Below, piece after piece: positions 1-11,718 of a DNA stretch of 64,000 nt. The translations under genes and the position numbers were made by a program. Below the pieces are notes generated by a model, which saw nothing but the letters and a program-made list of their open reading frames with translations, ran no database searches and was not told the origin of the DNA. Every line of letters begins with the position of its first letter. Position 1 is the stretch's first letter. This DNA is from Drosophila pseudoobscura (Eukaryota; Arthropoda; Insecta; Diptera; Drosophilidae), in assembly GCF_009870125.1 (NCBI RefSeq), contig NC_046681.1, positions 2,790,001-2,854,000 on the forward strand, given 5' to 3'.

Positions 1-155
1 TGTCTCGCTTCCTCTGCTTGCTGCTTCTGAGAGTCAAATGCGCAGTTTTTTGCACCGAATTTTTGCTTTTCCGTCTTGCTTCGTCTGCTGCCGGCTTCTG
101 AGACATGATTTTTTCCACTTTACACAGCCAGTACGCGACTGGTTGAGCCCCCAAA

Positions 156-490
156 TGTAAGATATTATTTAGAGTATTGTTTATTCGTATTATTATCGCG
201 GTGGCCTGGTATGTGTGCTTACAAAAGTTCTTAATGTTACGGCTTATTTCTGCTGATTTTCTGCTGCTCCTTGAGTCGCGTCCGTATGCTGATGTTCTCT
301 CCTTTTCACTGCTTCGCTCGGTTCCTCTTCTTCTCTGTCCGCTGTTGATCTGCTGCTGTTACTACTGCTGTTGCTGATGCTGTTACTACTGCTGTTACTG
401 CTCATCAGCTGTTGCTCTGCTGCTGTTATTACTGCTGTTGCTTATCCCCTCTGCCCCCTCAATAGGCCAGCTGGCCCACTCCTTCTTACA
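156..490 (-). mobile_element. LTR of an LTR retrotransposon (body off-window to the left)
   Basis: A 335-bp block begins TGTAAG and ends CTTACA on the plus strand, the short inverted ends typical of LTRs. Directly left of it (141-155) the minus strand reads TTTGGGGGCTCAACC; its TGGGGGCTC core matches the 3' end of tRNA-Pro and would be the primer-binding site. The element therefore lies on the minus strand, with this as its 5' LTR, and its leader runs off the left edge. Inside the LTR, 340-445 is a CTG/TTG/CTA-type trinucleotide-like repeat. The family was not identified; Ty3/gypsy or BEL is possible. A second LTR cannot be seen, so a solo LTR with fortuitous flank is not excluded. Confidence 0.6.
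340..445. repeat. CTGCTGTTACTA-type low-complexity repeat
   Basis: Imperfect tandem of CTGCTGTTACTACTGCTGTTG-like units, inside the putative LTR. It carries no coding signal; the overlapping open frame is a by-product of the trinucleotide periodicity. Confidence 0.7.
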
Positions 491-529
491 CGTATATATT
501 CTCAGTATATACTATAATACGGTATATAT

Positions 530-810
530 ATACAGTATAAGAGCTAGAGCAACGACATTTTATATCCGAACTTCTGTGAGAATGACCGTATCTATGAGAT
601 TGCTGAATCTGGATCAGATCGGATCATTTTTAAAGCCAAAAGGAGCAAATTAATTTGCAGTGGCTACTCAGCGCTCGACGACATGTTCAGACACGTTCTC
701 TGTCTCTCCCGCACTCACACATTGTCGCTCAATGTAGCCATACTGACAATGTATCGGGTATAAATGTAAAGTCGCGGTCTCCGCAGCAACTTACAACGTT
801 CCCCCTCGTT
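530..810 (-). mobile_element. DINE-1/ISY-like Helentron, internally deleted
   Basis: Read on the minus strand it starts at the GAGGGGGAACGTTG end (about 810). It includes the GC-rich block seen in other copies (the CGTCG/CTGCGTAGCC-like stretch), then jumps to the region containing CGTTGCTCTAGCTC. It is more diverged than the copies at 12-21 kb. This family is non-coding and non-autonomous in known Drosophila examples. Confidence 0.75.
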
Positions 811-1019
811 TTTTTTATTATTATTAGTATAATTTTTTTCATTTTTTATTAGAAAATAATATAACTGATGCAAATTATGTTGTTTGCTGTTACTGATAGA
901 GAAACTTATATAACAGTCAGAGGAAAATTTACGATGATTTAAAAAAAACAAAAAATAAATAGATCCGTGCCATCATGAATGCGGTCGACGAATTTTGAGA
1001 GGGATATTATTTGGTTTAA

Positions 1020-1345
1020 TTATCTGTCCAGGTCCAGATCCGCTCCATATTGGAACGTACACTCAGGGAGTACTCTTAGGGATCCCGCGAGATCGATTAA
1101 ACTAGGCTCACCCCAAAAAAACACAATTCAAAAAGTACAGCAAGTAGTAGAAAGGCTGAATAAAGCGCTTTACGCATCCAAGAAGAAGCTCAGCAACACG
1201 TGGGGCCTGTCACCTGCTCCAATGCACTGGATCTGCATATCCGTGTTGCGACCACCTCTGCTGTGCTGGCAAGCTACCGAAAATAAGACGTACCTTAAGC
1301 TTTTGGAAAAGACATCATGGACATCCACACTCGTCTGACTCGCCA
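1020..1345 (+). mobile_element. LOA-clade LINE fragment (reverse transcriptase region)
   Basis: The plus strand encodes ALYASKKKLSNTWGLSPAP and, near its end, DIHTRLTRQL. Both closely match the LOA-type ORF2 at 39.4-41.7 kb (ALYASKKMLSSTWGLSPAL and DIHARLIRAQF). The stretch is internally deleted and has no complete domain. The sequence from 1345 to about 1540 is G/C-rich and could be an ORF1 piece in the opposite orientation, but I cannot place it. Confidence 0.7.
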
Positions 1346-1599
1346 ACTCAGCAAACGAGCGGTTGTTCAGGGTTTTCGTCCTCTTGGCCTGTTGGACTTC
1401 GGTGGTGGTGTCTTCCGCCAAGCGTTGCCGCTTGCTTGGGGCCTTGGCTGCGCCCTAGCTGGCTTTTTCTGGGTAGTAGTCGGGGTGGACCGTTTTGGCC
1501 CACCGCACAGTGGGCGAAACGGCCAAACTAGTGACATTAAATTAATAACAAGCGTAACTTAAGAGAATCTTAATGAATGTTGATTTTTGAATGTTAGCA

Positions 1600-2922
1600 T
1601 GGTTGTAAATAGCCGGATGACTGTACCAAATTTCAGTAGAATCGGTCAACTATATTTTCTGGACGTTGACATGCAATTGCTGCATCTTGCAAGAGGACTG
1701 CACCATCAAGTGGCCCGTCTGAAACCAGCAGAAGGCTGTTACGCGAGCATGCAGGAAAGATAGCTGTTAGACTAATATTCGAGGAAAATTATCATTAAAG
1801 TTACTAAGAGAACAAGGCATGCACTCAAAATACAATACCACTACAATTACTAATTACTAGAAAGGTGTGTAAGGATTAGTAATTTAATAAGAGGAAGAGA
1901 ATTAGTGGTGGATATAATATGGTAGAGGGAATTATAATCCGAGCATAAGACCCTAAACATTTTTCCCCCAAGCATTTTTCTACGGTTAACTAAGGATGGG
2001 AGGCTTACTAATAGGAGTCTACTAGAGTAAGATGGGAGTCTCACACAGTTAAGGCCCCGCAGAGCAAAGAGAAAAAAGGTTTTTCTGTACTGATTCTATA
2101 CGGTCCTGGTGTACTTTGTACTGAGGGCAGCATACACAGGAGCCGTATTCTAACATCGGACGAACAAGCGAGGTCAAATTCCTTTGACCACTTCTTTATA
2201 AACCCAAGCACGCCCATGGCCTTATTTACCATGATAGAAGTGTGTTCGGAAAATTTTAACTTGGGGTCTAACATAACACCCAGATCATAGACCAAGCTAA
2301 TTCTCTCAAGATAACCACCAAATAGTGTATAGGGAGCCAACAAGGGGCTAGAACGATGAAATGTCATAACTTTGCATTTCGAGGCATTAAGGTGTAACAA
2401 GTTTGCACAACACCATGACTGAAAGCTATTGAGATCGGATTGCAAGCGAGAATGAAATGAAATGTCCTTGTACTGGACACAGAGTTTAACACCATCCGCA
2501 TACATGTTTACTCGAGAGTATGTTAATACCGAAGGCAAGTCATTAATAAAGAGTGTGAAGCGTAAGGGGCCTAGATGGCTGCCCTGTGGTACTCCCGAAG
2601 AAACCTTTACTGGTAAAGAGAGGGAGTTTTTGAAGAGGACTCTGTGAGATCTAGAACAAAGATAGCTAGAAATCCATCTCAGGAATTTGGGCGGAAACCC
2701 TGAAAGGTAAAGTTTATGCGTTAAAAGGGAATGGTTTACAGAGACGAATACTTTACTAAATTCGGTGTAAATAACATCCGTCTGTAAGTTACCTTGAAAG
2801 CCTTTAATAATGAAAGAGGTAAACTCTAACAGGTTTGTGGTGGTTGATCGCCGCCTTATAAATCCATGCTGAGTTGGAGATATAAGTGACTTGCAGAGAT
2901 GTTGCAAGTGCGGAGTTTCCAA
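1600..2922 (-). mobile_element. CR1-clade LINE, RT domain and 3' end (degenerate)
   Basis: On the minus strand 2922-2041 encodes a reverse transcriptase: TNLLEFTSFIIKGFQGN, YTEFSKVFVSVNHSLL, SGVPQGSHLGPLRFTLFIND and MYADGVKLCVQ. The catalytic YADD is changed to YADG, so this copy is dead. The 3' part continues to about 1600 with sequence that recurs, in the opposite orientation, at 48.6-48.9 kb (for example the block with GCGAGCATGCAG). The motif set resembles Drosophila CR1A elements as remembered. The 5' half is absent here and the break at about 2900 is a junction to an oppositely oriented fragment. Confidence 0.8.
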
Positions 2923-2924
2923 AA

Positions 2925-3745
2925 AACTATCTGCTCTTTTAGAAACTTATCAGAATTTTAGAGACTTACGTAGAAAGCTCAGAATTCTTTTCCGGGATAG
3001 TGTTGTATTTGCTTCCTACGTTATTGTGTTTACTGAAACCTGGTTAAAGCCGGACATTCTTAGTTTCGATGTTTTGGCAGGTCGGTACACAACTTTTAGA
3101 AAGGACCATTCGTCTCGACGTGCAGGAGGGATTCTGATAGCAGGGGACTTTAATTTCACGTCAGAACACTTCACTGTCCAAGTTAAACAGGAACTGGAAT
3201 TTCTGTGTGTAAAACTGATTCATCCCGCTTTCGCTATATTCATTACTTGCTCGTATATTCCACCTTGTTGGGATATCTCTATATATGAGCAGCACTTGTC
3301 CGCTTTAACCGCTGTTTCTTCCTCGCTATCAGCTGAAGATCGCATGATAGTTCTTTGTGACTTCAACTTGCCAGGAACTGTTTGATCTTCGGTAAACGAG
3401 TCTAGTAACCTAGTTCCCATGTCATGACATGACTTTGTTGACGGCTTGCTTGACCTGCCCTGTCTCAAGTCAACCATGTGCAAAATTCCTTGTGTCGATT
3501 GCTTGATCTATGCTTTGTATCGGATCCGACCTTAGTGTTGTTAACCCGAGCCCTTCCGCTCACTATACCTGAAGACGCCTACCATCCTATTTTGGAATTG
3601 TCGCTAGATATAGGACCAACTGTATTGGATCGGTCGAGTAGGCTACGTGAACGTGTCCGATGCTTTCGTAAAGCCGAGTTTGCGAAGCTTAATAACCTCA
3701 TACTGACAGAAAGCAACACACAAACAACAACGCAAACGCACAGAA
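2925..3745 (+). mobile_element. CR1-clade LINE, endonuclease domain fragment
   Basis: The plus strand encodes an AP-endonuclease-like domain: RDLRRKLRILFRDSVVFA, VIVFTETWLKPDIL, RRAGGILIAG and IVLCDFNLPGTV. A stop codon follows LPGTV and the frame then shifts (CRLLDLCFVSDPTLVLL, 3478 onward). It is about 90% alike by eye to 46.7-47.0 kb and 13.6-14.2 kb. It abuts the minus-strand RT fragment head-to-head, so this is not one continuous element. Confidence 0.8.
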
Positions 3746-3762
3746 TTTATATAAAAAATTAA

Positions 3763-4600
3763 GCAAAACAAAAACACGTCTGGTCACTACGAAAGAGAAC
3801 GGACCAAATGAATAGTTCTGATCCTTCAAAATATTTAAAGATTTTATCATACCATTCCAAGGATAGTTTACCATTGTAACTTATGTAATTTTAAATTTAT
3901 TTATGTCTTCTTCAAAGTTGACATCAAATAGCAAATCCTTAACTTCTTTATCCAACTCTATATTTTCTTTGGAAAGCATCGACGACCATTTTGATAACTT
4001 TGAAATTATAGGATCAGATGTAAATAGAAGAGCATGAATTCCATCGTATTTTTTTGTGAAAACTTTCGGGTGTGAGCATTTTAATTTTGCGTTTCTCAAT
4101 AAATAGCTTGGAAAAATATTTGCGTTTTAAAGTTTAGTTTTCGTTTTTACTATCTTATACATATGCATTTTTCGTGAAGCGCCCATCTACATTAATCGCC
4201 AAAGCTTCCTCAGAACTGAATTTAATAGGAAGTTTGGGATCACTGCTAGCTCACTTTATTGTTTGTGCCACGACCTCTTCATCTGAACTGAGCAATGATA
4301 TAACTTTAAAAGCTCTGAATAAATGTTATTCACAAAAAAAAATGGTATTCACTGCGAAAGCGTAAACAATGATTGTGACCAAATGCCCAAAAATAACAGC
4401 AATCACAGCAAAAAACAGATGAAAAAAGTCGAAAGCTGGAAAATAAATATAAAATGGAAGAAAAAGGAGCAGCAAATTCGAGTGATATATTAAAGATATA
4501 TTGTTTATTTATTTATTTGATTATAATATATAATAATAATACACAATTCAATAAATAAGAGAACAGCAGGCGGCAGGCTGATATGTAGTGCCACTTTAGA
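3763..4600. other. AT-rich interval, no recognised gene
   Basis: It contains one minus-strand 72-codon frame (4099-3881) and one plus-strand 63-codon frame (4174-4365). Neither has a recognisable domain or splice-supported extension. They could be transposase scraps; no family motif is visible. Confidence 0.4.
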
Positions 4601-5113
4601 GACCTGCTAATAGACATTTGGCAGGAAATCATATAAGATTTGCGTGGAGCACGACTAAATTTGGACCGAGCGGGGGTGCTCCATCTGAGTGGCAGCACTA
4701 CGAAAAGCTTAACTGGTTTCTGGGATGCTACCGGATTAACAACATGGAACAGAGCACATTGGACAACCATAGTAAGTTAAATTGAATATATTTTTTAACA
4801 ATACACTAATAAAAGGTTTTCATTGCATTTGTTAATGAGTTTTTTTCTGACATTATCGAGGTGGATCTGGACGGATCATGTAGCTTCAGCACCTTTTCTG
4901 GCAAAAATGGCCGCCCGCCAAAACGAACCAAAGAAGACGACACTTCTTGGATGGCAGAGATCCCCAGAGATCGACTTGAAGAGAAAGAACGACCATCACA
5001 GGAAAAAGGAAGAGCATAATATGAGGCAGGAAAAGATGGCCGAGGAACTCATCAACACGCAAAAAAAATTCCAGAATGATTTATTGGAAGTGCTGAAAAA
5101 TAAAAATAAATAG
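4600..5113 (+). pseudogene. Myb/SANT-like (trihelix) relic, possible PIF/Harbinger companion ORF
   Basis: The plus strand at about 4655-4770 encodes FGPSGGAPSEWQHYEKLNWF, the C-terminal half of a Myb/SANT-like DNA-binding domain. A good splice donor follows (CATA|GTAAGT, about 4770). After an AT-rich stretch, a Lys/Glu-rich coiled tail ending KKFQNDLLEVLKNKNK runs to a stop at 5113. The tail needs a frame change around 4990, so the gene looks broken. The same family appears at 45.24-45.55 kb on the minus strand. A cellular MADF/Myb-like gene is an alternative origin. Confidence 0.5.
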
Positions 5114-5870
5114 GTTTCTAATTTGCATTTCTACACAATATTTTGCGATTGCAGATCGTATCTGTTCGGCTGACTGATTAAAGTCATATGTTCACATATT
5201 TTTCTGTTGAACAACAGCCGAAATAATTGCTAAATCTTCATCATCCTTATAATGGATACAATGGATGTAATGGAACAAAAATTGTATATCTTCCGCGCAA
5301 ATTTAATATACTTGTTAAGGGCATCAGCTTTTTTTGACGGATGGTGACAGTGTGAATCGGAGTTTCACATCTGCTAAAAAATCACATCATTCCCATCAGT
5401 GTGCAGAGCCTATTAGCTTTGTTGAATTTGGTTTTTAATGAACAATCTGCCAACCATTGCTTGTTATGTTTTTCGAAATGTGGCAATGTTACATTAAATA
5501 TTTTCCATTTTTGCAGCAACGTTCTTAAAAATGTTTTCTTGCATTTTTTTTTTATTGTAGTTCTTGTGAATTATCATTATTATTAAATACATTTGAAAAT
5601 ATGTAATTTTCAATACCGAAGTGAAAAAATGGTTCGTCTTAGCACGGACATTTTCCAAAAATTAAATTAATATTATTTTTATGCAGATCATTTTGGGCAT
5701 CCAAATTCACAATAAATTTGAGAATGTGTATAATAAAAACAATTGAAACCAGATCGCACCCATCTCACAAAATGCAAGCAATGCAATATATGAGAGAAAA
5801 ACAAAATTGCAATTACTTTCATATTCTGTAAGGTATTGAAAATTGATTCCACACAAAAGTTTCAACAGAC
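5114..5870. other. AT-rich interval, nothing recognised
   Basis: A/T-rich sequence with homopolymer runs. The one open frame (5401-5586) has a Phe/Asn/Leu-rich composition expected of AT-rich DNA. Confidence 0.5.
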
Positions 5871-6710
5871 GCTAGTCCTGGAATTTGGACCAATCTTTCG
5901 AGGCAGAGGCTCCAGTTGCCAGGGTTGTTAAGGGGTCCGCGGCCGCAAGGCGTCTGCCAGCCGCGATATCGCTCTGCATGGCAGCCACCACGGGGCTGAG
6001 GCCCCTGGGATCCCACACGTGGATTGGCACAATTGGCTTTTCGGACCTCTCCTCGCTGCGGCTACTGCTTGAAGACGGTGGTCCGACTGAGTCTTCTTCC
6101 CCGTTTTCCTTGAGTCTGGTTTCCCAGGCGTTGATGTAAAGGGATGGTCTTGTCTTTCCGGTAATTTAGAAGGAGTACCTAGGTTCTTTGCGGTGTTTTT
6201 AGCTTGGCATTGTTGGTCCCACGATTAGGCGGGAAGGCGTTAGTCATCCGAGGCATAGCCCGCTTGCCCTGGGAACCCTAATTTAAACTGGAGGTCAGTA
6301 GGTATCCAGAGTCCGCATATTTTCGACCGGGCACCCCTTCGGCCATGCATCCCTCGGCATATAAGAGTGTCACCTTGGATTGTGGTAATTTCACTAAGAG
6401 TTTTCTTCTCTCCGCCCGACTACCATTCGCCAGCATCCTGACAGAGACATGACCATACCAGGACCTATTTCCAGCCGCCCTCACGGGAAGAGTATAGTCG
6501 CACTTCCTCCGGAGTTTACATTTACGGCGGGTGACGGTTCACTCGCAACCCTCTGTATCATAGGGGTGTGGGACACAGGGGAAACCCTAACTCGGAGAGG
6601 CTGCGCCTCATGCCGAACTTACAGTTGTGCAAGACGACCCGCCATCCGTTTATCCCCCTGTAGCATCCAATGGCTGACGGCCTGGTATTTTGTAAGGCAC
6701 TAGCAAAATA
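5871..6710. other. GC-richer segment of unknown, probably transposon, origin
   Basis: The base composition contrasts sharply with the AT-rich left flank and the DINE-1 right flank. Several overlapping 60-85-codon frames exist on both strands but none shows a domain. On the minus strand 6480-6278 reads like a degraded coding tract (RAAGNRSWYGHVSV). The most likely source is a gag or ORF1 fragment of a retroelement; not assigned. Confidence 0.35.
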
Positions 6711-6794
6711 TAAAAATATTCTATATTCCGCTGCGGAATACGGCGTGTGGTTGGAAGAATTCTGAGTACTAAGCTTAAATAGACAGAAAAAAAA

Positions 6795-7615
6795 AACAAA
6801 CGAGGGGGAACGTTGTGAGTTGCTGCGGACACCGCAACTCTACAGTTATATCCGATACTAAGTCAGTATGACTCGCCTCCGCCAGACGCCGCTAATATTG
6901 AACGACACGACAAAGAGTGCGAGAGAGACAGAAAATCAGTCTGAGCGTGACGTCGGGCGCTGCGTAGCCACTGCAAATTGTGGTGCTTCTTTCGATATAA
7001 AAGTGATCTGATCTGACCCAGATTCAGCAACCTGATAGATATGGTCATTATCTATGATTCTGCGTTTTTAGTTTACTCGAATCTGCAATATTGTGGATGC
7101 AACAGATTTTCGTCTTTTGTGTGGGGCGGAAGGGGGTGGGGCGAAATTTCGAGATATACGTTTTATAGTGAGATCTAACAGAAGTGCGGATACCAAATTT
7201 GGTTACTTTTTTCATCCTTTGCGGGGGCGGAAGGGGGTGTGGCGAAATTTTGAAACAAACTCGTCTCGGTCCGATATATTAGGAGTGTGGATACCAAATC
7301 GGGTTGCTCTAGCTTTTATGTTCTCTGAGATCTAGGCGCTAATGTTTTACTCTAAGCAAAGCCGCCTATGCTACGTGTGTGTTAGAGAGAGACAGAGCGG
7401 CTATAATAATAATACGATCCAATTCAGATTCTGCAGTCTAAAAGATATGGTCATTCTCTACGATTCTGCGTTTTTAGTTTTCTCGTATCGTCGAAATTGT
7501 GGATGCCACAGATTTTCGCCCTTTGTGGGAGCGGAAGTGGGCGGGGCAAAGTTTTGAAATATTTTTGTAGCAGTGACATATCACAGAAGTCTGGATCCAA
7601 AACATCGTTGGATCC
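6795..7615 (+). mobile_element. DINE-1/ISY-like Helentron, right end missing
   Basis: It begins ACGAGGGGGAACGTTGTGAG at about 6797 and continues through GACACCGCAACTC, the GA-rich block GCGAGAGAGACAGAAAA, and repeated GGGGCGGAAGGGGGTG units. It stops near the GGATCCAAAACATCGTTG motif at about 7612, without the GTCY microsatellite and terminal GAGTATCGGGTATA. A four-base GTGC present before CGAGAGAGACAG in other copies is absent here. Confidence 0.85.
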
Positions 7616-8052
7616 AGAGCTTAAGGAGCCCGGACCTTCCAGATCATCTTCCACCACTGTAAAGTAGCATCCGATACCCTCGGGGGAACACTTGACATCT
7701 GTCCGACAAAAGCTCGCAGACTGTGATTCGATCGAAATGGAACTCGATATATTTTGTAAGTAGAAGATTCCACCTCTCCAGCCTTCTAACTAATTGATTT
7801 CATTATCTCCTTCAGCAACAGTGGTAATTAATTAGGGTTGGTAATTGACAAGAAGTTAACTGGAACCTAAATGTCAAATAAAGCTCGCTATACGAGCTGA
7901 CTACAAACAACATCCAAGACAGGGAGTATATTTGTTCGCCAATGGCGACTTGCAAGCTTATTACACAATACAACACCATATTTACACTTCGGGCCAAACC
8001 TACTTTTTCTGATAGATTTATGGCTTTAAATTTTCTAAACGAAATATGGTTT
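7616..8052. other. Unannotated interval
   Basis: No coding, RNA or repeat signal recognised. Confidence 0.4.
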
Positions 8053-8340
8053 TTTTATACCCTCTACTCAAAAAGATTATAGGAGTATATTAGATTTGTG
8101 GGGAAAGTGATGTGTGTAACACCGAGAAATAGGCGTTTCTGACTCCAAAAAGTTTCCGATTGAGCCATATCTGTCTGTTCGTCCCCATGAACGCCTTGCT
8201 CTCAGAGGCTATAAGAGCTAGAGAAACCAAACATTGTATCCAAATTCCTTTGATATCTCACTGCTACAAATGTATTTTAAAATTTCGCCCCGCCCTCTTC
8301 CGACCCCACAAATAACAAAAATCTATAGCCTCCAGAATTT
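8053..8340 (-). mobile_element. Diverged DINE-1 fragment
   Basis: Its reverse complement ends with a TATACCC-type terminus. The segment keeps GTATATTAGATTTGTGG, a degenerate GTCTGTTCGTCC microsatellite remnant, TATAAGAGCTAGAG and TTTCGCCCCGCCC. It is visibly older than the 12-21 kb copies. Confidence 0.75.
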
Positions 8341-8900
8341 TTAAAAATACAAGAAAATTAAAATTGCAAAATTGTTCTCAAATGTATTTATTTCAGAGTT
8401 TGAGCTTCTTATTTCACTTAACTTTAGTATCTTTTATCTGTTTTTATTGAACATTGCCATTCCGGATAGCTGATAAGTGCAGCCCAAACACTTCTTAGCT
8501 TCAGCTTATTAATGTTCGTTCGCTCATCCTTGTTATTGACACCTAATTCGACGCGACCCATGTAGATGATTTTATGATCGCTTATTACTATTTGTGTCCT
8601 TTTTCTCAAGTTCCTCCATCAAATGGACTGTATTTTTTATGGGATGATCTGTGTCGCATCTTGTTCATGCTCATGAATATCTCGCCCGCGGTCCGCTTGA
8701 GATGTAATTACGCCGTTACGTACCTTCCAAAATTCCATTTTACCTGATTTAAAGAAACCTGATTTTAAAAAACTTAAGTATTCGAGTTTGAAACGATACC
8801 AGAAACGACGCCTAGTTAATGTTTAATGTTTAGAGTTCAACTATGTAGAGTTAAACTGTATAAAAATTGGAATGTAAAAATTATAAAATTATCATAATAC
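8341..8900. other. Unannotated interval
   Basis: AT-rich sequence with no recognised feature; it borders the 3' end of the CR1 element that follows on the minus strand. Confidence 0.4.
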
Positions 8901-11530
8901 AAGGCAGAAGAAAGCTAACTTAAATTATTCATTAAAGAAGATTTGACTTTAGGAGCGCAAGCATCATAGGAAAAACGGTGGAAAAATTTATTGTAATCAG
9001 AGAAGTTTGAAGGACAGAGAGGAAGACGGTGAGGAAAGTAATGCCTAGTCGGGCGGGATGGTGGGATGACAGCAATTCTGATAAGGCTAATGAAGGCCGA
9101 GGATTCAACCTCGCCTAGGAGAAGTTTGTGGAGAAAGAGAATTCTATGACAAGTCCTACGGCTTTCAAGCGAGTGCAAGTTAATGAGACGCAACCGACTC
9201 TCATAAGAAGGAAACTGACGAGAGGGGTCCCAATTAAGTCCGCGCAGGCCAAAGATAAGGAATTGTTTTTGAACGAACTCAAGCATATCTTGATATTTTT
9301 GGTAATGGGGAGACCAGATACAGGAACCATATTCCAAGATATGCCGTACAAATAACACGTAAAGTAGTTTAGTGGTATAGGGGTCAGAAAATTCCTTCGA
9401 CCATCCAAATAGCGGATATATGAGAATTAAAACATAAGTTAGGTACGAAGATAATGCCTAAATCATTAACTTTGTACAGTCGTTCCAAGGAAATGTTATT
9501 AATTGTGAAGTTAAAAAGGTAAGGCTTGTTGCGATGGAAGGTCATGATGTTACATTTGGAAATGTTTAGAGGAAGAGCGTTAATAGTACACCAATTGTTG
9601 AGAGCGTCTAGATCCGATTGAAGAAATAACGGGGACACCGGGTTGCTGTCGGAAAAACATAGCTTGACATCATGAGCATACATTAGAACTCGAGAATTAA
9701 TTAAAACTTTGGGAAGATTATTGATAAAGAGGTTAAATAATAAGGGCCCGAGATGGCTACCTTGCGAAACACCCGAAGAGACAAAAACTGGTTTAGAAAG
9801 AGAAGATTGGAAGCAGACACGCTGAGATCGATTGCAAAGGTACACACAGAGAAAGCAAAGATAGTTTGTGGATGGGGAGATTATGATTAACTGAGTCGAA
9901 ATCTTTACTAAAATCAGTATAAACTACGTCAGTTTGGCATTGCTTTGCAAATCCGGCAGTTACATAGGAGGAAAATTCAAGGAGGTTAGGCGAAACTGAG
10001 CGACGTTTTACAAATCGGTGCTGTGATTGTGATAACAGGGAACTAAAAAAGTGTTAGAGCTGAGAAGTATTAATTTTTTCGAAGAGCTTAGAAATGGCAG
10101 ATAGATTGGAGATACAACGGTTGTTTGAGACGTCTGATTTAGACCCCCTTTCAGGGGTCTCTCAGCAAGCTCGAGAGAGAGGTTGAACAGTTTTAAGAGA
10201 GGCACGCAAAGTGAATCCGCACTAAGTTTAAGCACGGCACTGGGAACCAAATCTGGACCAGTGGAGAAAGAAAATGTACCCGATTTTCAATTAGTTAGAA
10301 GGCCATCATAATCGATAAAGGGGGGATGGATACAACTTGTGCCATTTAAAGGGATATAATGAGTGCGCGTCAGGATAGTCGTTAGGTGAAGCGAGAATAG
10401 AGGCCATGTTATTAGAAGGAGCAGAGTAGCAACGTTGAAAAAATTAAGGAAATAGGTTAGCAATATCGGAATTGTTATCTGCTTAAGTACCATTTAAGTG
10501 TAAAGAAGAGGGATATTGTGAAGAATTAGGTTTAGAGTTAACAATCTTAAAGAATTGTTTAGGATCTCGTTTAAAGTTGAGCTTGCATTTAGACAAATAA
10601 CTGTTATAGCATAGGATATTACAAATGGAAAATTTAGATTTAGCAATTGAATACTTAGAAAAATCTGACTGAGAGCCAGACAGTTTAAACTTCTTGTCTA
10701 AACGAGATTTTATATTCCTTAGGTTTATTAGCCGCAGAGTGAACCAAATGGGGCCAGAAAGATTCTGAGAGGGGAAACTAATGGAACAAAGGTTGTAAAG
10801 ATGGAAAAAACAGTGCTGTAGAATGCGTAGTGGCGGGTTCGATCTCAAGAAAGTCGTCGAGGAATCCATCAGAGAAAGTGCGCTGTTCAAAGGGATAAAA
10901 TCAGCCCTCTTAAAGCAAAATATAGCCAAAAGCTTTATGCAGCATTGGTGGGACCAGGAGAAGGCAGCTGAACATCAATTTCCAGGGTGGGATGGTAAAA
11001 GTCTTCGGGACCGTTTATTTGACCCAATGATGAGTCGGACAGAGAATCAACGAAATTATGCTGCTTGAATGGGAACATCTGGTTGAAGTCTTCGGATGAA
11101 GACCAGGAAATATTTGGAAGATTGAAATCTCCGAGGACGATAGAACAATCGGGAATTAAGTTGGGACGAAACAGTTTGAAAATGGACTGCGTTAATCATG
11201 TAGGTTGAAAATTGAGAGGACGGTGGGATGTAAGAACACGATATAGATAGATTTATTGAGGAGAGTCGTAGTTTAACCACTATAATTTCAATATTGCTAT
11301 GAGCTTCGACAGAAAAAAGTTGGGATGTTATGTCAAAGCGGACAGCAATCAGGACACCTCCACCACGAGATGGACGATCCGATCTATAAATGTCAAATTT
11401 GTCAATAATGATCTCGGAATCAGAGATTGAGGAATGAAGCCCGGTTTCGGAGAAAGCGTTAATGTCGGCCTCAAAAGTTGCACTATCAGTATTTAACTTG
11501 TTGAGATTGCTGCACAAACCACGAACGTTC
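8900..11530 (-). mobile_element. CR1-clade LINE, second subfamily, nearly full ORF2 but frameshifted
   Basis: Minus-strand order is as expected for ORF2. The endonuclease lies at 11517-11056 (INAFSETGLHSSISDSEIII, RSDRPSRGGGVLIAVRFDI, SCSYIPPSSQF). A linker follows at 10929-10008. The RT lies at 9845-9384 (SGVSQGSHLGPLLFNLFINN, MYAHDVKLCFS), and the C-terminal region at 9358-8915 (RHILEYGSCIWSPHYQKYQD, KQFLIFGLRGLNWDPSRQFP). YADD is replaced by YAHD and several frameshifts break the frame. Its protein differs clearly from the 46-48 kb CR1 copy, so two subfamilies are present. Confidence 0.8.
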
Positions 11531-11718
11531 TGAGATTGTTGAGACGGGAGCAGTGGACGGAGAGGTGTTAGTTGGAAGAGTAGTAGTTATGGAAGTTGAG
11601 ATTGAGGGAGCCTCGACATTCCTCCGGACGGCAGCGTTAGCGGCTTCAAGTATGACCACAGAAGCGCTTGCGACGGCTTCCTCGTTGACTTTCGTTCATA
11701 ATGTATCTATCAATAAAC

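Noticed and set aside
340..445. CRISPR-like or satellite array
   Set aside because: Imperfect short trinucleotide-type repeat with no spacer structure; the organism is an animal.
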